Source: Apoda limacodes
Taxonomy: Eukaryota; Arthropoda; Insecta; Lepidoptera; Limacodidae
Length of the DNA stretch: 64,000 nucleotides
Assembly: GCA_946406115.1 (NCBI GenBank)
Contig: OX291544.1
Coordinates: 21,221,521-21,285,520, forward strand
Direction: 5' to 3'
Shown: positions 34,641 through 45,909 of the stretch, piece after piece
How the letters are laid out: each line of letters starts with the position of its first letter
Numbering within the stretch: position 1 is the first letter of the stretch
Notes under the pieces: generated by a model
The model's database searches: none
Told to the model about the DNA's origin: nothing
The model's input: the letters and a program-made list of their open reading frames with translations, nothing else
Position numbers and translations under genes: made by a program

Positions 34641-35259
34641 ATAGTCGTTATAACTTCAAGGCCTATCGTGTTCGAGGGGTAACCGTGTTATTACGAGACA
34701 TGTTCGGAGTTGTAAGGAGGTAGCTAGGCTGGTGAATAGGGTGACTTAGGCTAGGGTACTTCGACTACGTTAGGATAATAAATCGCATATATTTTAATCT
34801 GAAACTCGCATTTAGTAATTTAAATTCTGGTCTAATGCTAATCAGGACTTAGTGGTTCTGCGGTTAAGGATTAGTTATAGGCCATTGCTTTTAATGTAGG
34901 TATAATGTAAAATTAGGGTTTTGATTTTGTTCTTTCACACCTGGGACTGATTGAATCCATACCTCTTAGGATCTGGGGTTATTATCGGTCACAACGAGGG
35001 GTCCAAATAGACGATTACGCCATTAGACGATTACAGCCAAATAATAATATTAATTCTCTGCATAGCTTTCTTTAATAATAACATTAATAACGGTTACAAA
35101 ATATCATTAATGTTTAATAATAATAAAGGCAACAATAATATGTTAGGATTACGTACGCCATCACGTATTCAAATTGGCGACTACGTCAGTATACTCCACG
35201 TGAGTTCAAATAAATAATTTTATTATTTATATTATGTGAAGGGGGGGGTTTCTACATTT

Positions 35260-35277
35260 TGGTGCCGTGACCAGGAT
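35260..35277 (+). promoter_or_regulatory. primer-binding site, probably for tRNA-His
   Basis: TGGTGCCGTGACCAGGAT begins with the TGG that pairs with a tRNA CCA end, three bases (TTT) after the LTR. Its complement ends ...GTCACGGCACCA, which agrees with my recollection of the acceptor stem of eukaryotic tRNA-His (5' GCCGTGA). The tRNA identity is from memory; the position and TGG start are seen directly. Confidence 0.75.
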
Positions 35278-38240
35278 AAGATATAGAACTAAAATAGGCT
35301 TGTAAAAGCCTACATTTTGTTGTCGTACAACGGATGGGAGGTCATTAAAATGGATTTGAGTTGGTGACTGGTGTGACAGAATGGAACCAATAAGCAAGAT
35401 ATAAATCTTGTTTAGAAGGCATTTTGTAGTTGTTTGTTACTTAAGCTTAGTTATAGACACATACTTTAATATAGCATATATGGGAATTGTAGGCCAAGTT
35501 TAGGATAAAACCATGTTAAATTAGTGTAAAAGAATGGTTTTTATTTTTTAGTTAGGTAGTACAGTACATCTATCTAGGTACTAGTATAGTAAGATATATT
35601 CTACGACTTAGGCTTAGATATAGGAAGGCATTACTAGTAATATGTAGACATAAAATTACGGCTAATACGCAAAATTAAAATTACATTTATAGAATGGTAG
35701 GCAGGGGTATGATCTAATAACCTTATTTATAAATACATACTCGTATATCTCAATCATCCGAAACCTAGGGAACGGTATTCGTAAGATAAATCTTACTAGT
35801 CTCGTTCAATCTGAACTTCTATGTGGTAGTACCTATATGCATATTGCCATAACATAGGTTTAAGAAAATGTTTAAAAACTAGATTCGAATAAATTTATTA
35901 TTGGATAGCACTATTCAATAATTATGGACCTTAGCTTAATGTTGTGAGTACGTTTCGAATAAGCTTGTGAGTGTTGGTTTGTACGTATATGTGTGCGTAA
36001 GTAGATGTGGATAAGTATATAAATTCGCAGGTGTTTTATGGAAGGATTCTTGAACTTGTGATTGTCAACTGATAGAGTGGAGGAGTTAGCCGTACTATTT
36101 ATAAAAAAGGGAACCCCCTTATGGACTTTAGTGGCCTGTCGCGAGGCGTATTACCGTATGGACATAGGTTAGAGATCAGTATAGTTGGTGTGGCCTTAAT
36201 GAACTGTCTATATACGTGGAATTATTATTTAGAGGGGGGGGGGGGCACTGTGGAATAAAGGTCTTATATGCTGGGGGAGGGAAAGGACATAACAAAATAA
36301 TGAACATTTAAGAGGGCTCCAACGCACGTATACCTATACCTTACGGGGGTGTAGCGGGAGTCAATAATGTTAGGTTCAGATAGAACTCGTCTTCCAGTAG
36401 CGCAAAGATATTATAGGTAGACATACAACTTAGCGTAAAGGGGGGGAAAATATTTAATTAATCTTACATCACATGCGATATAAAAATTTGATTACAGTAA
36501 TTTTCTAGCTTGTAGTTACTCAGCATGTCCGGAAATAAATTATGTTCTCGCTACTTGTTGATAGTGAGTTATGAATTAAAAAATAGAAAACGAGAAATTA
36601 GGCCGTAATTTTCAAAAAAAAAAAAATTTTTGGTTTGGACGGGAACCGTAAGTCGAATACAGTAATCTGTTTGTCAAAGAAGGTAAGACAGTGGAGTCGA
36701 TTTTAAAACCGAGTAGAAAACTGTAGCTCAAGGTAGAGTGCCGCCTTAAAGTATCACCTTATTATTGATGATTTAGAGTGGGTTCATTTATGTTTAGTAA
36801 ATGCATTGAGAGTCGGGATAACGAGCATTTGGAATGCTAATGCCGAAGTAAGGTCATAAGGTCACTAAGATATTAGCTAAAGTGGGCCTCATCCATCTCG
36901 GTTTTTTATTTTATACTAGGTAACGCCGACTTAGTAAGTTGGGATCATCCCCATGAGCCATTTAGACATAACTGTGTAAATGTATAATTATCGGTTTATA
37001 GGTTTTAGTTAAAAGGTTACTTCAATGTACGAACGTCTAATAACTGTTTCACTTGGCGGTAACGTCTGTTAAGCCCTTAGACTCGGTGAACTTCTTCCAA
37101 CGAGAAGATTCATGACTGGTTGAAGGTAATCTTAACAAAGTAAACAGTAGATGTTAAAACGACTATATGTACTTTGTGAGTTGTTAGTTTAGTAATATGC
37201 TTTTGTAAAAGGAAAATTTATAACAAATGGTATAAATTGGGGAAGAAAGGATGTCCGCTCGGGCGGGGGTTTGAACTCGGGGTTTCCCGGGGTCTTGGGG
37301 CGAACGTGAGGTGTTTGGCCGACGGAACTGTCTGAGTCGACTCTGTGCGATCGAATGTAAACGTTAGGTAGAGACCTTTGGTTAGAGCATCTTTTATAGA
37401 GTTGTTGTTACCGTTCACGGGCTATTAGATTCAAATTTTAGGGTGCTTTCGGCTCCTGTTTTGTTTGCCAAATTATATTACATTTTGATTGTCGATGAAT
37501 ATTTTATTACTAGGCGGACCGGAAGTGTCAAACGGTATTAACCTATTGGGATACCATTTATGAAGGTGATAGATTGACGGTGTGGAGATACTCGGGTGTA
37601 AACCGGAATTGCACTTACAATGTATATAAATATGTACATCTCTGATTAGGAAATTTAACATACTTAAAGGTGAGATAGGATAATGGCAGGTATAAGGTGG
37701 GGTTCATGTCGGCTGTGCCTGGTAACGCGTTCCGTTTTGAACTAAATAGGTTATTGTTAATAGGTATTATATGTTCAGAGGGTTCTGTCGAGTAGACGAT
37801 ATGTAGCAACTGAGAAATGAGGTTAATGTCGAGGTTAAACCCGTTGGCGTAGGTTAGGGACCGGTTTTGTTAGGGTAGTCATGTTAAGGGCAGTTAGATA
37901 TAAAATGTACATTATGAGAGTCCCCTCTCCACAGGGTGCCACAGGATAAATGGTTGCGTTGTTAGGGGAGGGGTCTACATGATTTATTAAACTGCGATAA
38001 CGTTTATTCAGAATCAGGATTCGCATGAAAATATATACATAAATTAGGGTTAGTGTAGGATGAGGAGTGAGCTAGACGGTGAATAGATACTATTACTTGC
38101 CATGTTGATCTGAAATTTAAACAAAATTATTAAACCCAGCCGAGTTGGACGAGGTAATTATTTAATTTTGAACGAGGAACTAGTAAAGATTTTGGATTTT
38201 TATACATGATCAGTGTAACCCCTGAGATTTTTGCCGTGTG
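35278..38240. other. internal non-coding region of the giant element, leader part
   Basis: No retroviral-type motif in six frames. It contains long G runs (twelve G at 36234-36245, seven at 36440-36447) and short, motif-free minus-strand frames (37218-37418, 37473-37661, 37615-37809, 37835-38026). It may act as packaging or structural RNA; that is inference. Confidence 0.6.
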
Positions 38241-38245
38241 AGTTG

Positions 38246-38281
38246 CAGGGGGTCGTAATGTTTCGGCAGGTACGATCCCTG
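38246..38281 (+). ncRNA. 36-nt hairpin with TTTCG core, copy 1
   Basis: CAGGG (38246-38250) pairs with CCCTG (38277-38281), and TCGT with ACGA extends the stem inward. The loop side carries TGTTTCGGCAGG. It recurs at 40463-40499, with a related but unpaired version at 38545-38580. Confidence 0.5.
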
Positions 38282-38544
38282 AGTGACCGCGGGCGGTGCA
38301 TGTCTATGTGTGTGTATACATATCAGTATGCAGACATGTGTATATGTGTCGGAGTTGAGGTCGGGCCCTGCCTTAATGGTGGGAGAGTCAGGTCCTTAAC
38401 TGAAAAAGCAAAAGGCGTTATGCTGGGGATGTGTTTAAGTCATCGGAAAAGAAAAAAAAAAATTTGGTTAGTTGTTAGATACATCAATGAAAGGTTTTTG
38501 GATACGTGGGTGTGGCAGCCCTTACAAATTTGCCTTGTGGGATT

Positions 38545-38580
38545 CAGGGAGGTTTTAATGTTTCGGCAAATGCTGTTTTG
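38545..38580 (+). repeat. 36-nt hairpin, degenerate copy 2
   Basis: Shares CAGGGAGGT..TAATGTTTCGGCA and a following GGATCGCTTCC with copy 1, but its right arm no longer matches CCCTG. The sequences downstream of copies 1 and 2 (TATGTGTGT..ATACATA..., GAGTTGAGGTC / GTGGAAGTCAGAC) are also related, so a unit of about 300 bp is duplicated. Confidence 0.45.
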
Positions 38581-38869
38581 ATGGATCGCTTCCGGTGTAT
38601 GTTTGTATAAGTGTGTGTAGGTATACATACATAAGTATATGTCGTTAGTGGAAGTCAGACTTAACCTGAATGGTGGGTGAGTAGTTAAGGGGAGGAGGGA
38701 GATATTTGGGGTATGGGGTTAGGCCGCTCTAGTATCAGCATTATTACACAAGGTTCGAAATTTCACGACCGGTTCTTATAGTTGCTGATAACAATTTAAT
38801 ATTTGTTTCTTAATATCATTAAATGAACAACCCTCTAACATTAACGCCATATTTAATCTACTATAACTA

Positions 38870-40560
38870 TCACGACGAGCGGAAGTTGAGTGAGGCCCTT
38901 GGTCCTTAATCGAAGCATAGCCATCATAACAAGCCTAGATTGAGTGAGGCCCTTGGTCCTTAACCGAAGCATGTCCGTCATATCCGTTCTAATTACCTAC
39001 GGCTGGTAGTGGGCAAACTTAACTGTTTGCTTCCGAACGTCATCGAATGGACAAACTCAACTGTTTGCGTCCAAACGTCATCGCCACCTTATAGCTACTA
39101 TATCTATCATAGCTACCTACACCTAAAAAGGGACAAACTTAACTGTTTATTCCTGAATATCATCAAATGGACAAACTCAACTGTTTGCGTCCTAACGTCA
39201 TCACCATATTCAAACTACAATATCTATCACAATTACCTACGGCTAAAAATGGACAAACTCAACTGTTTGCTTCCGAATGTCATCAAATGGACAAACTGAA
39301 CTGTTTGTTTCCAAACGTCGTCGCCATATTCAAACTACTATGTCTATCACAATTACCTACGACTAAAAATGGACAAACTAGACTGTTTGCTTCCGAATGT
39401 CATAAAATGGACAAACTCATCTGGTTGCTTTCGAACATCGTCTAAGGGACAAACTTAACTGTTTATTCCTGAATATCATCAAATGGACAAACTCAACTGT
39501 TTGCGTCCTAACGTCATCACCATATTCAAACTACTATATCTATCACAATTACCTACGGCTAAAAAAATGTACAAACTCAACTGTTTGCTTCCGAATGTCA
39601 TCAAATGGACAAACTCAACTGTTTGTTTCCGAACGTCATCAAATGGACAAACTCAACTGTTTGCGTCCAAACATAATCGCCATATTGAAACTACTATATC
39701 TATCATGACGAGCCGAGGTTGAGTGAGGCCCTTGGTCCTTAATCGAAGCATATACATTGTAACGAGCCTAGATTGAGTGAGGCCCTTGGTCCTTAACCGA
39801 AGCATATCCATCATGATTACCTACGACTAATAATGGACGAACTCAACTGTTTGTTTCCAAACGTCGTTGCCATATTCAGACTGCAATATATATCATAATT
39901 ACCTACATCTAATAATGGACAAACTGAACTGTTTGGTTCCAAACGTCGTCGCCATATTCAAACTACTATATCTATCATGATTACCTACATCTAATAATTG
40001 ACAAACTCAACTGTTTGTTTCCAAACATCGTCGACATATTCAAACTACTATATCTATCATAATTACCTACATCTAAGAATGGACAAACTCAACTGTTTGT
40101 TTTCAAACGTCGTCGCCATATTCAAACTACTATATCTATCATAATTACCTACATCTAATAATGAACAAACTCAACTGTTTGTTTCCAAACATCATCGCCA
40201 TATTTAAACTACTATAACTATCCCGACAAGCCGAGGTTGAGAGAGGCCTTTGGTCCTTAATCGAAGCATATTCATCATAACAAGCCTAGATTAAGTGAGG
40301 CCCTTGGTCCTTAACCGAAGCATTTCCGTCGTACCCGTCCTGATTATCTACGACTAATAATGGAAAACCTCAACTGTTTGCTTCCAATCATATTTCCCTT
40401 CTTCGATCTACTATATTCTTCATAACTATCCATTATATCTGGTGTTTCCTATCGTAGCGTTGCAGGGGACTGACCTTGTTTCGACAGGGTGGGTCCCTGA
40501 GTAGTCGCTGGCTGAGGTTGAGTGAGGCCAGTGGTCCTTAACTGAAGCTGTGTTCGTCAT
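38870..40560 (+). repeat. composite tandem array of hairpin units (interior of giant element)
   Basis: Two unit types alternate. Unit Y is GGACAAACTCAACTGTTTG followed by (C/T)TTCC(G/A)AACGTC; I count about 19 copies between 39010 and 40385. CAAAC and GTTTG in each can pair around a 6-nt loop. Y units come either 35-45 bp apart or about 82 bp apart with a CATATTCAAACTACTATATC spacer. Unit X is GTTGAGTGAGGCCCTTGGTC followed by CTTAA(T/C)CGAAGCAT, present in pairs at 38880-38985, 39715-39805 and 40230-40325 and once at 40512-40550. The plus-strand frames through here (39009-39299, 39167-39445, 39483-39722) are only translations of the repeat. Confidence 0.85.
40463..40499 (+). ncRNA. 36-37-nt hairpin with TTTCG core, copy 3
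   Basis: CAGGG (40463-40467) pairs with CCCTG (40495-40499). GAC/GTC-type pairs and an inner CCTTGT-TTCG-ACAGG hairpin are possible. It is followed by AGTAGTCGCTGGC, comparable to AGTGACCGCGGGC after copy 1. Confidence 0.5.
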
Positions 40561-41340
40561 AGTTATTTGCTGCATTTGAGTAAAGCACGATCTTAAGCAC
40601 TATAATTTCTTTTTAATCTCTTACGTTCTATTTCGAGTAATTATTATGACGTGTCATTCATTATTATTAGGAGGCTCTTAGGTGATCATCGTAGCTTATT
40701 GGGTACAGCCCTTTAAACCAGTTTAGACTAGTGAGGAACATGATGAGACAACTAGTACCACGCTAAACCAGGTTTGATGAGTCATCGTCTTGGTACGGAA
40801 CTATAGTATGAGATTCATTAATATCTAAATGGAAGCAGACCTTGAACGATGAGATAACCTTGGAGTTGAGGGTGATTATAGGATGGGAGATGTCCATTAA
40901 GTTGATTAGTTAGAAATCAGTAGTGTCGAGAGACTGATTTAAGCTTTAGGTGCTGTTGCTAGTTTTAATAGGGTGAACGTATGATTATGTTTTAGGGTGA
41001 ACTAAGTTGATTTTACGACGGGGGAATGGATGGAAAACCGTCGATAATATAAGCGAGAGGGAATTGGAGGAAATGAAAGATAAGGCTAGGACTGAATGGG
41101 TAAAGTGCAGTTAAAGGAAGGGTGATCCTTATGAGAAGACACGTTGAAAGGAACAATTCCGGTCAGGGAATTTGATGAAAGCGCGTAGAACTGATAACTC
41201 AAGTGTGAGGGTGAAGTGGATTAAGAAGTTTTCATTGTTGTATAAGGGGCCTTGTGTATTAGTCGCGATACCGCTCTCGGAGGAGGTTACGGGAAATTTC
41301 GATGCGATTTCTTTTTTCTGACGGCAGGGCTAGGATTAAG
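40561..41340. other. internal non-coding region, 3' part
   Basis: Purine-rich on the plus strand (for example 41030-41180). No ORF with motifs and no recognised regulatory site. Confidence 0.45.
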
Positions 41341-41344
41341 GTAA

Positions 41345-41655
41345 GGATAATATTAGGTTTATTAGGTTCAGGGCAATTAGGGTTAGGTAAACATGAGGTT
41401 TATAGGGTTTAGGTACACATAAAATTTATTAGGTTTAGGTAAACATGAGGATTATTAGGCTTAGGTTACAGATATGTTTAGGAGGTCTAGGTTAACATGA
41501 GGTTTATAGTGTTTAGGTTAACATTAGGGTTTATTAGGTTTGGGTGGACATGAGGGTTATAAGGTTTAGGTTACGGTTATGTTTGGGAAGTCCAGGTCAA
41601 CATGAGGGTTGTTGGATTTAGGTTTATGTAGGGGTTTTTAGGTTAAGGTTAGCGT
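41345..41655 (+). repeat. TTAGG-like degenerate tandem array upstream of the polypurine tract
   Basis: About nine variants of TTAGGTAAACATGAGGTTTA with a period near 35 bp, rich in TTAGG and TTTAGG. TTAGG is the canonical insect telomere repeat, but here it sits within a longer unit. Confidence 0.6.
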
Positions 41656-41813
41656 TATTGCTGAATTAAGGTTAGATTAAGTCTCGAGTAATTTATATGT
41701 CATTACTGAACTAGGTTCGAGTTGTAAGTCGAGGTCTTAAAACTTAGGTGTAGAGATCCAGTGGTTAATTAAGAAACAAGTCACAACTGATAAGTGTACA
41801 TTTATGACTTGTT

Positions 41814-41821
41814 GGGGAGGA
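41814..41821 (+). promoter_or_regulatory. polypurine tract
   Basis: GGGGAGGA lies directly before the right LTR (one T between it and TGTAG at 41823), as expected for the plus-strand DNA primer of an LTR retroelement. Confidence 0.7.
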
Positions 41822-44232
41822 TTGTAGTGGTCCCAAGCCTTTTATAAAGAATTGTAATAATCTGGACCCCACGACACGGTGTTGACATGCTAATTTAAGT
41901 TTTAAGAGAGCAGGTGAATTAAAGATAGAATTTATCAATAATAAATATAAATTTGATTAATCACCTTCGTAATTCATACCGATCGGATACTCCTAATAAA
42001 TGGATAGAAAGGAGATCAATGAAGTATGAAGTAAGTGAGGGGCCCGGATGTCCTCACCGGGGTTCGATTAATATGGTTGTACCTACGTCATAAGGCGTAA
42101 ATCGCAGTGGGATCCTAAAATCATCAACACAAAGAAAAATAATTACTCGTTAAATACGACCGATTCGTAAAGTAGCAGATAACCAGGAGGTTAAAATATA
42201 TGGAGAATATCGAACGATTATTTTCAGTTAATTGTTATAAATATCGTAGGGTGCGAGAGGGATAGTAGAGTAGGCTCCGCGCCGCTTACGACGAGTCTTC
42301 AATGTGTAAATTAATCGAAGCTGTATAATCGAGTCACAAAGAAGCGGAGAAACTAGTTCGGCAGGTAAAGAGTTTAGTAGAATCGGTTTACGATTTCGAT
42401 ATGATTGTTCGATTATTACTATAAAGTAACTGGCCACTAAAATGCGAAGCACGTGGGTACACGTGGAAGTAAAATAAAGAAGAAATTAACTGGCGCCACA
42501 ATCCCTAGACACGCCACGCGTTCAGGCCGCGTCTATCGGGGGGGAGGGGAGAACGGTTATAAGCGATAGGCGTCAGTTGCGGCACCCTTTTCCATTGTCG
42601 ACGTGACGAGAGGCTGGCTGGGTTCAAGGTTCCTGAGGAAGTGGGAAGGACAGGACGCACAAAGATTTGAAGAAATTTAATACCGACGCCGTGCACGTTT
42701 CGCCTACATCAAATCTCAGTAAGTGTCTTTTGTGAGAACTGAGGCTAGCAATATCAACTTATTATTGATGGGTTTGTACTATGGGGCTTTGTGAGGGACT
42801 TCCTTTATACGATGGCGTAAGGACTGTGTAAGGGACCGTGTAAGATGCCACCTTGGATAAAGTGAAGGGTTGGTTGGGGAAAATTGAAAGTGTTTGACTT
42901 TTTGGTTGGGATTTAGTCCGGGATTTTAGTTGTAAATTTGGGATAGAGAAGAAAGAAACCCTTACTTATTGAGAATGCAGAGGTAATTTGTTGACATTGC
43001 TGGCTATGTACTCTCTAAGGAAAAGAGATTGCCGATTTCTGTAGGAAATCTAGTGGAGTAAAAGGTTCCTGCCGGGATCGGTGTCTTTTAACATGATGTT
43101 GTAAATTTTGTGATACCTTGTGGGAGGAAAACCCCGTAATTAAGCCCTGATCTGATTAGATAGGAAATCGGCTAAGCTTAGGGTTAAGGCTAGGGTAAAT
43201 CTTGTGTATTCCCTTTAGAGCGTGTATGTGTATGAGTTTGGATATCCTCACTGGATAAAACCCTACGCGGGCCCCTGGGCCGTGGTTACTCGCACTGATC
43301 TGAGTCGATGTGAAGGGACCCCCCAAAGGACTTGCTAGGGTAATCCTTGTGTGGCCCTTGCTGTGCATATATATGTTGAGTAGGTGATCCTTGTGTGAAC
43401 CTTGTCTTGAATTCCTATTAAAGGAAACCCTACACGATTTAGTAGGTGCTCATCAAAGTTGTACGACTTTGTTGCATGTAATTCGTTATTATGTTAATGG
43501 TATCCATATATTCACTATTTATTATCATAACAATCTTAAATTACAATATCGTGCTGCTTTGCGGTATAGTGGCCCCAAAGCGAGCAGACCCTTGGTAGAT
43601 AGAGGTAGGCGAGGACGGGGCAGTCACAGTAGGGGTTCCTCAAGCGGGGTCTGGCTTGTTATAAGATTAGAGGAAGATTGGGGCTTGGTGTTAGAGACAT
43701 ACTAGGATAATTGCAGGCTTCAGGAATCTAAGGGTGTGAGGGGGCTGATAAAACCTAGATCTGGGTTGGCTCCAATTCCACCCTTCACCGGCGTCGAGTA
43801 AGGAAACTGAACTGTTAGATTCCGTTTAGGTAATGGGTGGCTAAAATTTAACGTGGGATTTTTAACCCAATCTCCTTAAGGAATCCATAAATAAATAATA
43901 CCTCCACTCCACCCATTGCTGCGACGGATAGATTTGGAAAGCTAAGTATTATTGTGCTCATATTTAAATATTTGTTTTCTGTGTAAAAAATAAATAAACG
44001 TAAACCTCATATGTTTTTCAGGGCCGCGACATTAATCTAGCGAGTCTAATTTTTAATTAGACTATCTAAGCTTTATTTTATTGCTTTATACTGTTTAAAC
44101 TATGTTTTGACTAAGCCATTTAAGATAAAGATGACTGAACTTCAACATTGACCAAACTTTATTAACAGGCTATGAGGTGACGTTAGTGGGTCAGGATTTG
44201 TTTTATTCTTCACCATGAATCACCCCGTTGAA

Positions 44233-44309
44233 GACGTATTAGTATAATCATACACAATTCTCTACTAACTGATGAGGCTCTGAATTGTTGTATGGAAAGC
44301 CGAAACGTT
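44233..44309 (+). ncRNA. type III hammerhead ribozyme, right LTR
   Basis: Identical to the left-LTR copy: core CTGATGA at 44269-44275, GAAA at 44302-44305, predicted cleavage between 44238 and 44239. Cleavage at both copies of a full-length transcript would free an RNA of 12,010 nt with 5'-OH and 2',3'-cyclic phosphate ends. Such ends can be joined into a circle by RtcB-type ligases; this last step is known from retrozymes and inferred here. Confidence 0.85.
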
Positions 44310-44318
44310 AAGTTCTAA

Positions 44319-44375
44319 ACACTCAGAAAGGGCTAACCCTTACTTGATCTGGCTAATGCGCCGGGTCCTGAGTGT
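44319..44375 (+). ncRNA. stem-loop 3' of the hammerhead, right LTR
   Basis: Same pairing as 32309-32365 (ACACTCAG with CTGAGTGT, inner AAGGG/CCCTT). Confidence 0.5.
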
Positions 44376-45909
44376 GGATATGTCTTCCTTACAATCCACC
44401 TTAAACATATTTATTGTGTGTCAAACTAGGTGTTCTGTCGCCTTAATTACTCTGATAAACAATTCACCACTTAACCATGTGCGTAATCGCACACCTATTT
44501 TATTATTTCTTGTGAACTTAGCTTGCACGGCATATGTTTCGGGCGAGTATAGCTTCTCCGGACTAGCGGCTATTTAAACTTAAGGAGCCTCGGGTTCGAA
44601 CCGACCGATCGTAGGTTATAATCAAATAATAACGAGATGGTCCCTTTAGTTCCGTAGTTAGTCATAGTAGTAAGGATAAATACATGGTCGTCTGGTTGTT
44701 TGCCACCTCCGCAGCGTTATAAATGTAGGAGTTGGCGGGGAGCACTACTTACCTATCCTAAAGAACAGTTTAAGGCACGGTGTACGAAGGGGAAAGGTTA
44801 TCTATTAACTCAATTATTAAGTGACAGGAAGGCGAAGTCACAAGATAAGCTAGTCCGATGAAACCTATCTACGAGTCTGTCAGAAGTTGGTCGTTATATA
44901 CTTTCCTTGGTAAAGGTCCCAAGGCGTTAGTCAGATAATAGGTACGATACATTTGGCAACCGCTTAAGGTCGGACGGTATCCGAGGGCTTTAAAGTTGTT
45001 CAAAATCAAGTTATACATAGTTAAATTTCAATATTCATTCTAGCATTAAGGTAGGAACAGTCTAGTGTATAAGTTCGGCGAACTTAGGCTTCGTTTCGAT
45101 TTTACAGTATTGATTTTTATAAACTTTTATATCCGAGTGTAGATAATCTCCATAGTTCGTAAACATAAACCCAATTTTAGTTCTAATAGCGAAATTCATA
45201 TTGACAGGGTCGCGAGATACTAAACCAAAACCGAACCAACGTAAATTAGTCGAAGGAAGGTCGAGTAACACGATTAGACTCTGTACCTGCGCAGAAGACT
45301 AAAATGTGAACTCTGCGCACCCACGTGACCACGAGACGCCAGCTGGGCACTTCGACGCACAGGCAAATGTATGGAAAGTCTGACCGGTTAGTCTTTAATT
45401 GGCCGAAGGGATAATTCGGTGGCGGGCCCAATAATTCTGAATAGAACAACTTACGAACCCTTAAGGAATGGTTGTATATGTGAATTTTCCTGGATGATTC
45501 CCAGTTAGGGTTACCCGTAAACGACCTGGAAACTAGGATTGGTAGATTTAGATAGACTTCCATACTAAATCGTCCGCCCTTAGCGCCCTCTATAAGACCT
45601 CCCCAATATCTCCATTATTAGACAGTTAGCTAAGATATCGATCGACCGAGTAATTCCACGATTATTACACAGATGGCGTGAGTTTCAGTGGTAAAATAAT
45701 AATCATGAATGTATGTGGATTTCTGGATACCTACGGTTAGGACTATGTTATAACTTTATTTAAAGGGTAGGCTGTAGATGTATTTCAGGGTTACATTTAC
45801 TTCTAATTTGTTAGTTTGTCTTTACGGCGATTCTACATATATTATTATAAGATTAGATTAGAAGAGAAGCTAGTAAGGATAGTGGTAGTCTTTTTATATA
45901 CTTAGATTG

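Larger units (their letters stand above)
29813..35256 (+). repeat. left LTR, 5,444 bp
   Basis: Runs from TGTAGTGGTCCCAAG to GGGGGGGGTTTCTACA. It contains, in order, a GC-rich block with a possible initiator (30480-30700), a possible intron (30709-32011), a hammerhead ribozyme (32223-32299) with an adjacent stem-loop (32309-32365), a B-box-like GGTTCGAACC (32583-32592), and degenerate tandem repeats of about 100 bp (33900-34640). An AAATAAATAATTTT block near 35207-35220 may serve as a polyadenylation signal. The short frames inside (for example 30218-30442 minus, 33236-33553 minus, 31381-31695 plus) have no motifs and are not proposed as genes. Confidence 0.92.

Noticed and set aside
39009..39722. 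Three plus-strand ORFs of 79-96 aa with a repeated MDKLNCLRPNVI-type peptide
   Set aside because: The peptide periodicity simply reflects the DNA repeat, and the same repeat is read in different frames. There is no start context, promoter or conservation of one frame.
38870..40560. CRISPR-like array (regular short repeats with spacers)
   Set aside because: The spacers are themselves repeated, the units are variable, there are no cas genes, and the DNA is from an insect nuclear genome. It is a tandem array inside a retroelement.
41345..41655. Interstitial telomere (TTAGG)n tract
   Set aside because: There is no uninterrupted TTAGG tandem; the period is about 35 bp and the array lies inside a retroelement. 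Kept only as a telomere-like finding.
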